This document shows positions 45,381-57,330 of a stretch of DNA of 64,000 bases, one piece after another; positions within the stretch are counted from its first letter, which is position 1, and every line of letters begins with the position of its first letter. Under the pieces are notes generated by a model. The model was not told where the DNA came from and made no database searches. It saw nothing but the letters and a program-made list of their open reading frames with translations. This DNA comes from Silurus meridionalis (taxonomy: Eukaryota > Chordata > Actinopteri > Siluriformes > Siluridae): the NCBI RefSeq assembly GCF_014805685.1, contig NC_060906.1, positions 21,558,626-21,622,625 on the forward strand. Reading direction: 5' to 3'. The position numbers and the translations under genes were made by a program.

Positions 45381-45452
45381 TGAGGTCAGGATGACCCATG
45401 TTAGGTATTTACTGTGTACAGTAAATACCTAACATGGGTCATCCTGACCTCA
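45381..45452. repeat. Perfect 35-bp palindrome with 2-base centre
   Basis: The left arm 45381-45415 starts tgaggtcaggatgacccatg and the right arm 45418-45452 ends atgggtcatcctgacctca. The arms are exact reverse complements over all 35 bases, separated by gt. The next bases outward do not pair. Such a perfect inverted repeat would form a cruciform or a strong RNA hairpin. It does not resemble a MITE terminus elsewhere in this window. Confidence 0.97.
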
Positions 45453-45867
45453 ACTAAATAAATCAACCATCTCTGTACGCTTGTGTCTGAACAAAATATT
45501 CTCTAATATTAGGCCACAGAAGGAATCTAACATTAGGAGATGATGACCAACCCCCTAATGGGTCTGGATGTGGAAACTAAAAGGAGGAATTTAATAAAAG
45601 ACTACAAGAAGTTCATAGTTTACTGACATGAGTCCCGATTTTTAACATAAACAGAAAGTGTTCAAATATATATTCCTTTATCACAGTTGATTATTGGACA
45701 GTTGTAGCTCTTCATGACGATAAAGAAAGACCTCTAATACCTGACACTGTCTGAGATTTGATCTAAAGGGATGTGCAAACTTTTCCACACAATTATAATG
45801 TGGATCTTTAAGAACCCTCTATGTCGCTTTCTCTCCCTCACTTGCTCTTTCTCATGCTTTTTGGTAG

Positions 45868-46029
45868 GTGAGCCAGCTTCAGGAGATGGTGAAAGAAGGA
45901 GAGCAAGGTCTGGACTCAGCTAAGGGACACATTTCGAGTCTTAAGGAGGCTCAGGAGAAGCTTCTGGAGGAGCTGGATGCCACGCGGGCCAGACTAAGAG
46001 AGACCACCAATCTCCTCGCAGCACTTCAG
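45868..46029 (+). CDS. fam184a: fam184a coding exon g (54 codons)
   Basis: The translation VSQLQEMVKEGEQGLDSAKG.. to ..RLRETTNLLAALQ aligns with human IGHLQDMVRKSEQGLGSAEG.. to ..LKETKDALLNVE. The exon is 162 nt and phase 0 at both ends. The acceptor is ttttggtag after a CT-rich stretch (ctctccctcacttgctctttctc), and the donor is CAG/gtttga. A perfect palindrome lies about 420 bases upstream in the preceding intron. Confidence 0.93.
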
Positions 46030-46750
46030 GTTTGATCTTTTCTTACAAGAGCTTCAGAATGCAGCCACGTAATTTTATATAAATATACTTTATATAATAT
46101 ATTAAACGCACATCAATGCAATATAATATACCTCAATACAATAGAATATAGAATATAGGGAGGAATATATAGAGCTGTCACAGTATCAGTGTGTGTGCAT
46201 TGTGGGTAATCTAGGAAACCATAGACAATCGCTATGCTGAAATTCTACCTAAATATAAAGTTATAAAGTACATATTTTTTTTGGTAGAAACATAAACAAA
46301 AATAATTTTGTCTGCTTGTTAAAATTACACATAATTATTAAGATAATTATATATTTAAAATATTTTGAAATTAGTGATAACTGTCCCTGTTAATTATTTT
46401 TTTACATAAAAAAACACTCTTGTGGTGTTTAGACGGACCTGTTACAGCAGCGAAATCCAGACAGGATGTCAGCGTCGGCCCAGGTTCTGGGCGGGGCGTG
46501 TTTATAAATGATATATGCAGTCTGGCTGTCAGTCCTGTCTTCATTTTGACATAAATAGATGATTCTGAGGACATTAGTAATGAGATCAGTAGAGAGGGAC
46601 ATGGTGCTCTGATCAATTAGGGATTTCGGGTGAGGAGCAGCGACACGGACACTTCATTATAGCAAGACTCCAACACTACAAGTGTTAATTCCCCGACCAC
46701 CAGAACATGCTCTCTCCATGACCTTCTATAGCACTGTGTGTGTGTGTGTG
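46030..46750. other. Intron sequence, nothing recognised
   Basis: AT-rich first half; bases 46410-46650 are more balanced but show neither exon signals nor repeats I recognise. Confidence 0.45.
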
Positions 46751-46755
46751 TGTGT

Positions 46756-48012
46756 CAAGTCAAGTCAAGTCAAGTTTATTTGTATAGCGCTTTTCACAAC
46801 AGACATTGTCTCAAAGCAGCTTTACACAAATCAACAGTGATGGTGAATGGTGTGAATTTGTCCCTGATGAGCAAGCCGTGGCGACTGTGGCAAGGAAAAA
46901 CTCCCTTAGATGTTATGAGGAAGAAACCTTGAGAGGAACCAGACTCAAAAAGGGAACCCATCCTCATCTGGGTGACATCAAGAGTTTGATCATAAATCTT
47001 TCAACAATAAAGAACACTGGACAGTGAGAACTAACATGATTACTGGAGTATAAGATTATAAGTGATGTTCTTTCTGCAGTCTTATACAGTCTATATGGTT
47101 AGTAGCTCCGAGTTTTATGAGCTCAGCATTTGTGATCACCACAGATCCAGCATCAGCTTCTCCATGCCAGAGCCTTTAAACACTCCAGGAGGTCCAATGT
47201 CAAAACTCCACACATGTAGCGGGATCCAAATGGCACTGGTACGTCTCTAGATGGTTCGGGATGTTTGTGAGTTCGGCATCTACTTCTTCAAGGTCCGTAA
47301 TCATCACGAGGTGGGAGGTGACTGGAGCTGGCCAAACCTCAGGGTGTTTTGGGATGGGGAGAGAAAGAGAAGCAGTGGAGAGGAATTAGCGTAGCTGCTG
47401 TTCATGATATTAACAGCACAAGTTGATAATGTGCATGTGATCAGATGTTCTGGAGCACAAGGTTATGATGTGAGACGTATGTTATGTGTAGGCTTTGCTA
47501 AAAAGATATGTTTTAATCTACACTTAAACTGGGAGAGTGTATCTGAGCCCCGAACACCGTCAGGAAGACTATTCCAGAGTTTAGGAGCTAAATGTGAAAA
47601 TGCTCTACCACCTTTAGTGGACTTTGCTATTCTAGGAACTACTAGAAGCCCAGAGTTTTGAGATCTCAGGGAGCGTGGCGGATTGTAGCGTGTTAAAAGA
47701 CTGGATAGATATATGGGAGCCAAACCATTTAGTGCTTTATAAGTGAGAAGTAATAGTTTGTAGTCTATTCGAAACTTAACAGGAAGCCAATGTAGGGACG
47801 ATAAGATCGGGGTTATGTGATCATATTTTCTTGACCTTGTAAGAACTCTGGCTGCTGCATTCTGGACTAACTGAAGCTTGTTTATTAATGATGCAGGACA
47901 TCCACCTAGTAATGCATTACAGTAGTCTATTCTGGAGGTCATGAACGCATGGACGAGCTTCTCTGCATCAGATATAGACAACATGTTTCTTAACTTAGAA
48001 ATATTTCTAAGG
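46756..48012 (-). mobile_element. L2-type LINE with reverse transcriptase C-terminal remnant
   Basis: On the minus strand, 48012-47463 encodes the C-terminal part of an L2/CR1-like polyprotein: FHLRNISKLRNMLSISDAEK, then SRIDYCNALLGG, LQLVQNAAARVL, ITPILSSLHWLPVKFRIDYK and APKLWNSLPDGVR, ending in TCA-complement stop context. About 700 bases of 3' UTR follow to the terminal caagtcaagtcaagtttatt (inverse of ..aaataaacttgacttgactt). This copy identifies the recurring blocks elsewhere as the 3' end of this LINE. The catalytic palm domain is absent. Confidence 0.88.
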
Positions 48013-48025
48013 TGAAAGAAGGCTG

Positions 48026-48640
<615 letters not shown>

Positions 48641-48896
48641 TTTGTCTGTTTTCCATGTGTTTTGAGTATCCATGTGCCTGAAGATTTAATTATCTTGTTT
48701 TTCTGTGTGTGTGTTATATGTTTGTGTGTCTGTCTATCTGTCTGCCTGTTTGTGTGTCTGTGTATCTGAGTATCTGAGTATGAGTGTGTGTGTGTGTTCT
48801 GTGTTAATTGATGATTGTGAACAGGGTTTATTAAGAAGAGCAGCTGCATGTTGTTCAGCTCCTCACTGCTCCCTCACTCTGTACTGCTCTTGACAG

Positions 48897-49018
48897 GGAG
48901 AGATGGAAACTCAAAAGCAACAACACGATGCCAAACTCATCTCCACTAAAGAGGACGAGAAGCTCAAAATGGACAAAATGGCCTTGGAGCTGGAACTGAA
49001 ATGGACCGAAACACTCAG
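48897..49018 (+). CDS. fam184a: fam184a coding exon h (40 codons plus 2 nt)
   Basis: The exon reads GEMETQKQQHDAKLIS.. to ..LELELKWTETL and ends inside an arginine codon completed downstream. Human FAM184A has GELEQERQQHEETIAAMK.. to ..LEIKWTENLRQ in the same place. The acceptor is tgctcttgacag before GGAG and the donor is AG/gtagga. The 900 bases upstream are an unusual array of GT repeats alternating with a unique 55-base motif that itself contains a cttacag sequence. Confidence 0.93.
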
Positions 49019-49184
49019 GTAGGAGCGTGTGTTTCACAGTAAAGTGCTTAATTTCCCGACTCTGAGATAGCAATTCATTGTAGCAATTACTACAATATTC
49101 CACGTAACTGTAGTGAATAATTGCTAAATTCATTATTTATTATATTTATAATTATTTATTTAAAAAATTATTATTTTTTGGTTA

Positions 49185-49880
49185 CTCCTATTAGGGGTAC
49201 TACTCTGTCTTCTACATCTGCCTCTTTAAAATGAACAATCTGCATGTCTTCCCTCACCACATCTATAAACCTCCTCCTTGAACTTTTTTTATCTTTGCCT
49301 CCTTCATGGTGGCTCCATCCTCAGCATTCTCCTACTGATATACCCCATGTCCCTCCTCTGCACATGTCCAAACCATCTCAATCAGGCTTCTCTCACTTTG
49401 TCCCCAAAACATCCTACATGCGCTGTCCCTTTAAAAAACTTGTTTCTAATCCTGTCTATCCTCGTCACTCCCAATAAAAATCATCAACATAGCAGGTCTC
49501 ACGATCTCACAGTCCTATAAACTTCTTTTTCACTTTTGCAGATACTCTTCTATTACAGTTCACTTCTGCTGTCACTCTTCTCCACTCACTCCACCCTGCC
49601 TGCACTCTTTTCTACACTTCTCTAACACACTCTACATTACTTTGCACTGTTGACCACAGGTACCTGAACTCCTCCACCTTCTCCACCTCTTCTCCCTGCA
49701 ACCGCACCACTCCACTGCCCTCCTCTCATTCACACACATGTACTCTGTCTTACTCCTACTGAATTTCAGTCCTCTTCTCTCCAGCGTGTACCTCCACCTC
49801 CTCAGGTGCTCCCTACTTTCATCACAAATTACAATATCATCCGCAAACATCATAGTTCACCGAGACTCTTGTCTGACCTC
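49185..49880 (-). mobile_element. RTE-type LINE fragment
   Basis: The minus strand holds [20 protein letters not shown] (the FADD catalytic box intact), [20 protein letters not shown], then frameshifts and the C-terminal block near 49300-49260 with the worn MxxGRRMLRMEPP-like region. Compared with 23531-24425 it begins and ends at similar places but has more indels. Confidence 0.85.
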
Positions 49881-49881
49881 G

Positions 49882-50190
49882 TCCCAAATTTGTTCCAGCA
49901 TGCCAATACTCCTGTGCACAAAGCCATCTTAATGAAGATGTACTTTACATGGTTTGGAGTGGAAGATCTTCTGCTATAGAGCTCCAACACTATTGAACAC
50001 CTTTGAGATGAATGTGAACACTGACTGCCCCAGACCTCCTCAACTCACCTACATCAGTACCTGACTTTACTAACACACTTGTGGCAGAACAAATCTCCAC
50101 AAAATCTAGTGGAACATCTTCCCGAAGAGTGGAGGTTATTTCAAGAGCAAATTGGTACTACTTGTGGAATCAGAGGAGCGGAAGAACATC
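49882..50190 (+). mobile_element. Tc1-like family B fragment
   Basis: Starts at ttgttccagcatgccaatac and runs through tggtttggagtggaagatct, ctgccccagacctcctcaac and cttcccgaagagtggaggtt. The left terminus is missing; an RTE-type LINE piece abuts it. Confidence 0.75.
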
Positions 50191-51340
50191 ACTGAAAGAC
50201 TACGAGATATCAGGAGCTCAACCCCATAAATTGTTGAAACCATTAAGCAACAGATTTGGCACCTGCGGACTTCGACTTCCTCTCGAAGAAGGAGGTCTAG
50301 CTTGCCAATTTTACACCATTGCAGAGATCCAGCAGGAATAGCAGGAGGTGCTTGACACATTCGGGAGCACTGTATTGCTGTGCAAGGGGATCATTTTGAA
50401 GGTGATGGAATGGAAACGTAGATAAATCAGTACTTTCTTTTAAACAGCACTCGTCTTGAAACTTCCACCTGCAATAATAAATTGTACTGTCAACTGTTCA
50501 TTTATAAAGTGTACATTACAATTGTTTAAAAGGAAAAAACTGTCATGTAAGTAAACTGCCATAAAATGGCAATATGCTTATGGCACCACTCTGGAGTATA
50601 ACAACATGGTCATGTATTATTTTTACGTCTGAAATATCAATATGAAGTAAAGTTATTTTCTCTTCCCTGCTTGTTGGATGAATAAAAAACAAAGTAAAAT
50701 GCTGCTGAGTGTTCCATTTCCTATCCTCTTAGACCTTTTCCTTTGGGTAGCTGTGAACGAAAACCGCAGTACAGACCGAGTTTTACGAGTCAGATTAGAG
50801 CGTCCTTTACAGCCGAGCGTGACTCAACTCGTGGCTGAGACAGGACCGTTTATATATTTATAAACCTCGCGGGAAAGCTTGCGGTGCTGTCTTATAGATC
50901 GATAATATTCCGGTGGCGAGAGTTTCGAGCGAGACCTCATGAGAAATAATAATTGAACACGGCGTTCTACTTTTTGGTTTTATTGCCATGTCATGTTTGA
51001 GTCCCGAGTTCCCCTGAAGTAACAGTGGAAGGAATACACTGTTTGGATTGTTTTTGTCAGGATTAATGCTGGAAATTGTTCTCTCACAGCCACTAATGTG
51101 GTACAAAGTCATGGTGGAGACTCAAACCTCTAGCAGGGTGAGAAATGTCTAATGGTAAATAAACTTTGGAATCTGAAGGCACTTAGGAGTCTGCATTGAG
51201 GAAACTATTCAAGAACATCACTCTTTTACATTTAAAAAGCTCATGCAGGTTTACATTGTTGCTTTTTTAAATGATATAGAAGATAAGTAGAAGGATGGTA
51301 ATTGGCGATTTTTTTGGAATTTGATAAATTAATAAATTAA
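50191..51340. other. Intron sequence, nothing recognised
   Basis: Bases 50690-51110 are relatively balanced without repeats known to me. No exon-like block with matching FAM184A sequence. Confidence 0.45.
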
Positions 51341-51344
51341 GAGC

Positions 51345-51980
51345 CTTAAACCTGTTTCTGTATGACAATGTCGCTTTGCACATATCCAGCTCATAGATGG
51401 TTAGAGCTCCAAACCTATTGAACACCTTTTAGATGAGATGAATTAAATACAATTTACATTTCTGAAATTTTTTACATTTCTGGTGGTGTGACCCATCTGA
51501 CTCTGACCCAATGCATTAACCACTAGGAGCTTTGAACTCTTAAAAAGACTCCAAAAAACAAGGATGAAAAAAAAGCTAAATAGAGTTTATCGCAGTAAAA
51601 CAACGATCAACCCGAGAGCATATTAATGACCTGTCAGAGATGGTCTGAATATCAGTGGCAAAATCTTCTTCATATATACACATTGTGCACCTCATTACCA
51701 TTAAACTTGGGAACTCCCCAAATTTTCACCCTCCCAAGTTACTATTATTTGAGAAATATCCTTCCTCAATACTACACTTAGGGGTTTGTTTACTCATTCT
51801 GATTCCCACTAACTTCAGGGGTTGGACTCTCTGAATTTGTTTAAGTCTTAATTTGCTATTTATATTTACAGCAGTTATCAGACACTTGGTAGCCTGGGGG
51901 TGTTGGGATTTAAACTCACAACCTATTTGATACAGAGTCGAATGCCCTTACCACTAAGCTACCATCTCCAGATGCTTTTA
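51345..51980. repeat. Tc1-like scrap and two SINE scraps
   Basis: Bases 51345-51440 contain gtttctgtatgacaatgtcg and tccaaacctattgaacacct (family B, plus). Bases 51470-51540 and 51855-51975 carry minus-strand SINE parts: ggtgtgacc..actctgaccc, gggatttaaactcacaacct and cttaccactaagctaccatc. Confidence 0.6.
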
Positions 51981-52500
51981 AGCATGGAGCTGATCCTGCT
52001 CTGCACTCTTGTCTTACCCGAGTCCCAGCTGTATTCCAAATGGCCTTGGTCCTTATTTACATTAGTTCTTTCTTCTCCTTTTTTACTTCTTCCTCAAGAG
52101 TAATAACCATGCACACTCTTGAGTCTCATCTGCCTGGGGGATAATGAGGCGGATGCTCCTAACGATTATTTTGTTCAATGTTTGAATCAAGGTTACTGAT
52201 CATAATTACACAGCCAATTTAGTCACGTTCGCATTTTTTCAGTGGACTTTTTCACTCCCTGAATTTATTAATTCATTTATTAAAAAGAAATGGTGTCATC
52301 CGGTCGGTCTCTCCTGAACCACATGGACAATAAAAGGTGGGATCAGATCCGAAAACTAAGCTATTACCCCTATACGGTGAGGAATCATTAATTGCGAAAA
52401 TGTAATGGTTTGCGTCCAGTGCGAAATTATCATCTGAAATTTCCCTCCCATTCATTTTCGATGGAGAGTAGCAGAAATAGGTGCAAGGGATTATGGAATA
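51981..52500. other. Intron sequence, nothing recognised
   Basis: No repeat or exon signature. Confidence 0.45.
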
Positions 52501-52504
52501 CCGA

Positions 52505-53000
52505 GCATTAGGGGTGACCGCGAATAGTCGAACATTCGACCAGTGGATAGGAGGATCCTGATTCTACTCCCAATCTTACAGTCGAATCTTTGCAGAGGTG
52601 ATATGAAACGAGGATCGTACCATTTCAGGTGACTCAGTGTCTGATTTCACAAAGGTCCTTCCCCCCTGTGATAGTTTCACTTTCCATGATCCAAGATTTA
52701 ACAATATCTGGTAGATTCTGTAAAGGTATATTCTGTTTTAATTACATTGCGTAAATTTATTTTTGTTTGTTGTAGGTGCATCGATGTTCGCACAGGAAAT
52801 TTAGATGATTTAATTTGATTTGCCGACATGTGAAATGCAAATCCGGTCTGCAGTGTGGCCTTTCTGCACTTATTTATTAATAATTTTTTTGAGGTTTATT
52901 GACAAAATGTTTTTTAATAATAATTTTTCTATTTTTTTGTGTACATTGATGTTGTGTACATGGTGGTTTCAAAATGTTATGCGGAATCGTTTTCCGAATG
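52505..53000 (+). mobile_element. Interspersed repeat family F, copy 1
   Basis: Starts attaggggtgaccgcgaata and gtcgaacattcgacc. Blocks cttacagtcgaatctttgca, gattctgtaaaggtatattc and gaaatgcaaatccggtctgc recur at 56800-57330 in the same order. The terminus style suggests a hAT-type nonautonomous element. Confidence 0.65.
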
Positions 53001-53439
53001 CTTTTACTTAAATTGGATTTCATTTCAACTTAAAAAAGAAAAAAGGCATTGTAAGTTGAATCTATCACTTGACCGGAGGTTTTATAAGAACTATGTTTGC
53101 ATCAAAAGGTTTCGAGATTAGCTCTGTTTACAGGAAAGTACTTTATTTATCTACGTTTACATGCTATCACTTTCAAAAACAGTCCTCTTGCACAGCAATA
53201 CAGCGCTCCCAGTGTTCCTGCCACCTCTGGAAATGTCCTGGAATTGACATTTACAGTTCATTTGCAGCATTTAACAGCTGCCCTTGTCCAGCACGATGTA
53301 CACAAGTGCTTTGAGTCTCTATCAATGAAAAAATCTACACTAGTATGCTAATGCTAGATTACAAACTGAAAATAAATTAGCCAACAACTCTGTTAAGAGG
53401 TTGCTGTTTTTATTTTTAACAAAGCCAACTTGGAATGTA

Positions 53440-54570
53440 TTAAAGTGTTTCAGAAAGAGGTAGGTCTTCACCCGTCGCTTGAAGATAGCCAGGGACCGCT
53501 GTTTGGTCATCTAGGGGAAGTTCATTCCACCACCTTGGTGCCAGAACAGAGAAGAGCCTTGAAGTATACTTACCTCTCATTCTGAGAGAAGATGGTACCA
53601 GTCTAGCAGTGCTGGAGGATCTCAGGCAACATGGTGCAGTGCGAGGTGTGATGGGGTCTCTGAGGTAAGAGTGGGTTGGTCCATTTTTGGCCTTGTAGGC
53701 AGGCATTAGTGTTTTTAATCTGACAAGTGCAGCTACCGGAAGCCAGTGGAGGGAGCACAGCAGTGGGGTGGTGTGGGAGAACTTGGACAGATTGAACACA
53801 AGTCGCATAGCTGCATTTTGACTCATTTGCAGTAGACGAACAGCATTCAGAGGTCGACCTGCCAGCAGAGATTTGCAGTAGTCCAGTCTCAAAATGACAA
53901 GAGAATGAACAAGCACCTGAGCAGCCTGTGTGGACAGAAATGGTTGAATCCTTCGGATGTTGCAGAGAAGAAATCGTCAAGAACGAGCCACATTAGCAAT
54001 ATGTGAGGAGAAGGACAGTTGATTGTCCATATTTACCTCAAGGTTGCGAGACTTTAGAGAGAGAAAAGGAGGGGACCAAGTACTGAGACTTGTGGGGCAC
54101 CAGTGGAGAGTCTGCATGGAGGAAATGGGGATCCCCTACATGTTACCTGGTATGAGGTACCTTCAAGGTAGGAAGCAACCCATTCCCTTGCTGCTCCACG
54201 GATACCGAGGCTCCTGAGGGTAGACAAGACAGTTTTGTGGTGAAATGCCACTGAAAGGTCAAGGAGGATGAGTACAGATAACTGATCGAGCAGCATGCAG
54301 TTTTTCAGTGACAGCCAACAGGGTTGTGTTTGTGGAATGTGCCACTTTGAAGCCAGGCTGGTTTGGATCATGGAGGTTGTTTAGTGAGAGTTGACAGTTG
54401 GTTAAAAACAGCTGAGGAGAAGTGATACCGATCTGTAGTTGTAGATGTTCGATGGATCCAGAGAAGTTTTTTTTAAGATGGGAATGACCCCCTGTCAAAA
54501 TGGCGACCTTTGCTGGATCTTTATCTTCGGGAAGAGGTAGAAGTCTGCAGGAGCCAAATCTGGCGAGTAA
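53440..54570 (-). mobile_element. LINE (L2/CR1-like, second family) with broken reverse transcriptase
   Basis: Read from high to low coordinates the minus strand encodes LHDPNQPGFKVAHSTNTTLL and AVTEKLHAARS, SVLILLDLSVAFHHKTVLST (catalytic LLDLSAAFD decayed), LRSLGIRGAAREWVASYLEG, STGAPQVSVLGPLLFSL, a gap that has lost the YADD region, then SLVILRLDYCKSLLAGRPLN, AVRLLQMSQNAAMRLVFNLS, SLHWLPVAALVRLKTL and VLAPRWWNELPLDDQ. Several frameshifts and an internal deletion make it inactive. The family differs from the L2-type copy at 46756. Confidence 0.88.
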
Positions 54571-54925
54571 CAATTTGGGGTGGGTGCGGAAGTGAGATCA
54601 TATGAATCGTTTTCAGACAATCATCATGCACAAGTTGACGAATTTTCGACATTGTCGGGGGTTGAGCTCGTTCAAGGCCTTCCTGATCTCTTGTCATCTT
54701 CCAGTGTTGTTCTTCCACTGTTGAAGTGACACTCAAAACACATTGAACAATTTATTGCAGCATCGCCGTATGTCAAACGTACGTCACACCAAATGACTCT
54801 GTGGAAGATTTGCCCAGTTTCACTCAGAAATTTACGTTTGCTCTTTGTTCTAACTTTCATGATGATATCGCAGACGTGGCAACGCAAAGCTTTTATCCTG
54901 CATTGCTTATCGTTAGAACACAACT
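54480..54925 (-). mobile_element. Mariner-like transposase remnant
   Basis: The minus strand encodes CFECHFNSGRTTLEDDKRSG and RP (the linker after the DNA-binding domain in mariner transposases). Much of the catalytic core is deleted. Then comes a worn SLPHPPQ..YSPDLAPADFYLFPKI-type block holding the third catalytic residue region, in shifted frames. It abuts the 5' end of the LINE remnant. Confidence 0.75.
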
Positions 54926-54929
54926 GACC

Positions 54930-55540
54930 TGCTCGGTTTCAGAGCATCAGAACTGCATCCGAGGTTAATGACTTTGTTTTTCGCTGAGCATCCCTACGAG
55001 AATGCGCTCTGATAAGCACCTTCCCCTCCGTCTCGTCGCAGCACATCTACATCCACACAGTCCCAATGAGGTGTCCATGCTCTCATTTAGCTTGCAGTTC
55101 TCAGTCAGCTAGCAATTAAGGAAATTAAATGGCCACCACGGCACACTGGAATCCGACTGGACCTAAAGTGGTATTTTAGGACTGAAACCGGAATTGCTGG
55201 CTGTACTCCTGTCACACGGCTATTAACCTCTTCTGGGATGTTTATTTCACCTGTAGTCACATGGCAGCATTAAAAAGGGCCCAGGGCACATCTGCCTCCA
55301 TTACCAGCCTTTAATGATCAGCTTCATCAGCTTCAGGCTCCACAGACGGAGGCTTTTATTATAAATGCAGAGCGAATGTTTTCTCTCATGTCGTGCCTCA
55401 TGTGTTTGTCTGTCCCTCTGTTTACCGAAGTAATACAGTAGCTCAGACTCACATTGCCACATTTTTTAAGTTAATTAGCGATTTATTCGATTGGTGGTTG
55501 ATAAATAATATCAAGTGAATCTTGCTTCATTAAATGTACA
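54930..55540. other. Unassigned, repeat-free, balanced composition
   Basis: Bases 54940-55420 show no repeat family and a composition unlike the AT-rich introns. It is a candidate conserved noncoding region, with no direct proof from one sequence. Confidence 0.4.
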
Positions 55541-55542
55541 TT

Positions 55543-55675
55543 ATGAGGATCAAAGTATTGGGACATGTGATTTTTCCAAACTGTTAGAGGCGCACAATTT
55601 GTGTAAGATGTCCTTGGATGCAGTAGAATAAGATTTTGCCTTCGCACATCCAACTCCATTAAGATATGCAAATAG
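55543..55675 (+). mobile_element. Tc1-like family B terminal fragment
   Basis: Contains gaggatcaaagtattgggac, tttttccaaactgttagagg, gtccttggatgcagtagaat and ccaactccattaagatatg, the first 130 bases of the family. Confidence 0.7.
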
Positions 55676-55689
55676 ATACTCACATTTGC

Positions 55690-55873
55690 TGCAAGTTATT
55701 TATACAATAATGGCTGTATGTTGAGTTATTTCCAGACTACTGCTACACAGCTGCACACTGACTAGTCTAAAATATATCCATGTTTCATTTCTATTGTAAT
55801 GTCCTTCGAGAAGATAAACTGAGATGGTTACTGAAATGTGAGGGGTGTACTCACTTTTGTGAGATACTGTATA
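55690..55873 (+). mobile_element. Tc1-like family D terminal fragment
   Basis: Ends gaggggtgtactcacttttg and tgagatactgta, the inverse of the terminus at 18316. The body matches the inverse of 18330-18490 (ggctgtatgttgagttattt, cagctgcacactgactagtc). Confidence 0.78.
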
Positions 55874-55979
55874 TAGTATGTTTTCAACAATGTAAACCTA
55901 TCCATAGGTCTGTATCCACGATTACAGTGTGGCTAATCCAATAATGTTCTAATCTACAGCGATTTAGAATTATGTCATT

Positions 55980-56095
55980 TATACAACTGAGAAGCTGTAT
56001 AAAGCACTAAAAGTGGCAGCTTTGTGGTGCTGGGATTTAAACTTAAAGTCTTCTGATCAGAAGCTCAACATCTCATCCACTGAGCTACCACTCAT
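55980..56095 (-). repeat. tRNA-derived SINE fragment
   Basis: Minus-strand pieces gtggtgctgggatttaaact and catctcatccactgagctac are the inverse of B- and A-box regions of the family. Confidence 0.65.
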
Positions 56096-56189
56096 GTTCT
56101 GAATAATATCTGTAGTTTTAACAGATGAATTGTTTCAAATCGATCTAAAATCTGCAAAAGAAAAATGTGTAACTGCATGCCGAAGTCTT

Positions 56190-56191
<2 letters not shown>

Positions 56192-56252
<61 letters not shown>
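56192..56252. repeat. TG microsatellite at the acceptor of exon i
   Basis: About 30 TG units end eight bases before the exon i acceptor, occupying the expected branch-point and pyrimidine-tract region. Confidence 0.97.
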
Positions 56253-56259
<7 letters not shown>

Positions 56260-56260
56260 G

Positions 56261-56411
56261 GCAGGAGTGTAAAAAGTTGCGTGAGGAGCTGCGAGAGGAA
56301 CACGAGGAGGACAAGAGGGCAGCACTCACACAGCTTGCTCAAGCCAAAGAGCAGGAGCTGGTCAGCGCGCGAGAAAGCTGGCAGAGGAAAGTGGAGGACC
56401 TGCTGGAACAG
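56261..56411 (+). CDS. fam184a: fam184a coding exon i, flanked by GT and CA repeats
   Basis: After completing the split arginine the exon reads QECKKLREELREEHEEDKRA.. to ..ESWQRKVEDLLEQ, matching human QECSKLREELRLQHEEDKKS.. to ..DSWQKKVEDLLNQ. The acceptor, gtatgtgtag, has no pyrimidine tract: a 60-base TG repeat occupies the place where one would normally be. The donor is CAG/gtgaag, and a 30-base CA repeat starts 17 bases after it. The exon is 151 nt; with the two bases carried in, it ends in phase 0. Confidence 0.92.
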
Positions 56412-56426
56412 GTGAAGGAGATGAGG

Positions 56427-56428
<2 letters not shown>

Positions 56429-56458
<30 letters not shown>
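56429..56458. repeat. CA microsatellite after the donor of exon i
   Basis: Fifteen CA units starting 17 bases after the donor. In the transcript it is complementary to the UG run on the other side of the exon. Confidence 0.97.
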
Positions 56459-56459
<1 letters not shown>

Positions 56460-56799
56460 CCACTCTCTGATGAAAGGCTCGGTTTCAGGCCACAGTGCAC
56501 ATAGAGATCCGATCGCCAATACGGTGGTGTGAGAATGATGAAATCAAATTGAAGAGTATGATCTGATCAGCCATGCGCAAAGATCTCAGAGTTCAACAGC
56601 GAATTTGGAGCTTTTTTCAAAGTTTACACCAGCAAGAAATAGATGTAACAGATACAGCAGTAAGCGAAATGAGAGATGGGTCGAGCAAAAAGCGTAAATT
56701 GGCAAATGTATATAATTGAAGACAATAAATTGCTCAGAGAAATGTTTGCTTATGTTGCTGATTGTTGCCTAGAAAGCGGTACTTTTACCACATTTATGT

Positions 56800-57330
56800 C
56801 TGACCCTGAATAGTCAAAGATTTGATAGAAGAAGCCTGATTCAACTATTAATCTTACAGTCGAATCTTCACACATTTGTTAGAAGATCGTGGCATTTTGG
56901 TGATTATGGCGATGCTCAAGGTGTAATTTCGGTAAGAACTAATAATCGGGTTTTCTCCCAATTAGTTAATATACAGGCTATTAATATAATGTTGTAAATA
57001 AACAATGTCTGTGAGATTCTGTAAAGGTATTATGTTTTGTTTGAGTTTAATCCTGTTAATGGATTTTTGATTGTTTTTCGGTGTATCGATGTTGCGCTGT
57101 ACTTGGAGCACACTTGCACCGGCAATTTAGTCGAATTAATTTGATTTTCTGACGTGAAATGCAAATCCTGTCTGCAGTTTGGCCTTTCTGTACTTATTTA
57201 TTGTTTTTTTGTTAGGTTTAGTGATCCAAAATGTTTTTTTATACATTTTCTTTTATATCTTTGTGTGATGTTCTGCTTTTAAAATGTTATGAGGAATCAA
57301 TTTGCGACTGCACAGTGTCGCCGCGGTCCT
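56800..57330 (+). mobile_element. Interspersed repeat family F, copy 2
   Basis: Contains cttacagtcgaatcttcaca, gagattctgtaaaggtatta, gaaatgcaaatcctgtctgc and tttggcctttctgtacttat in the same order as 52505-53000. Confidence 0.65.
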
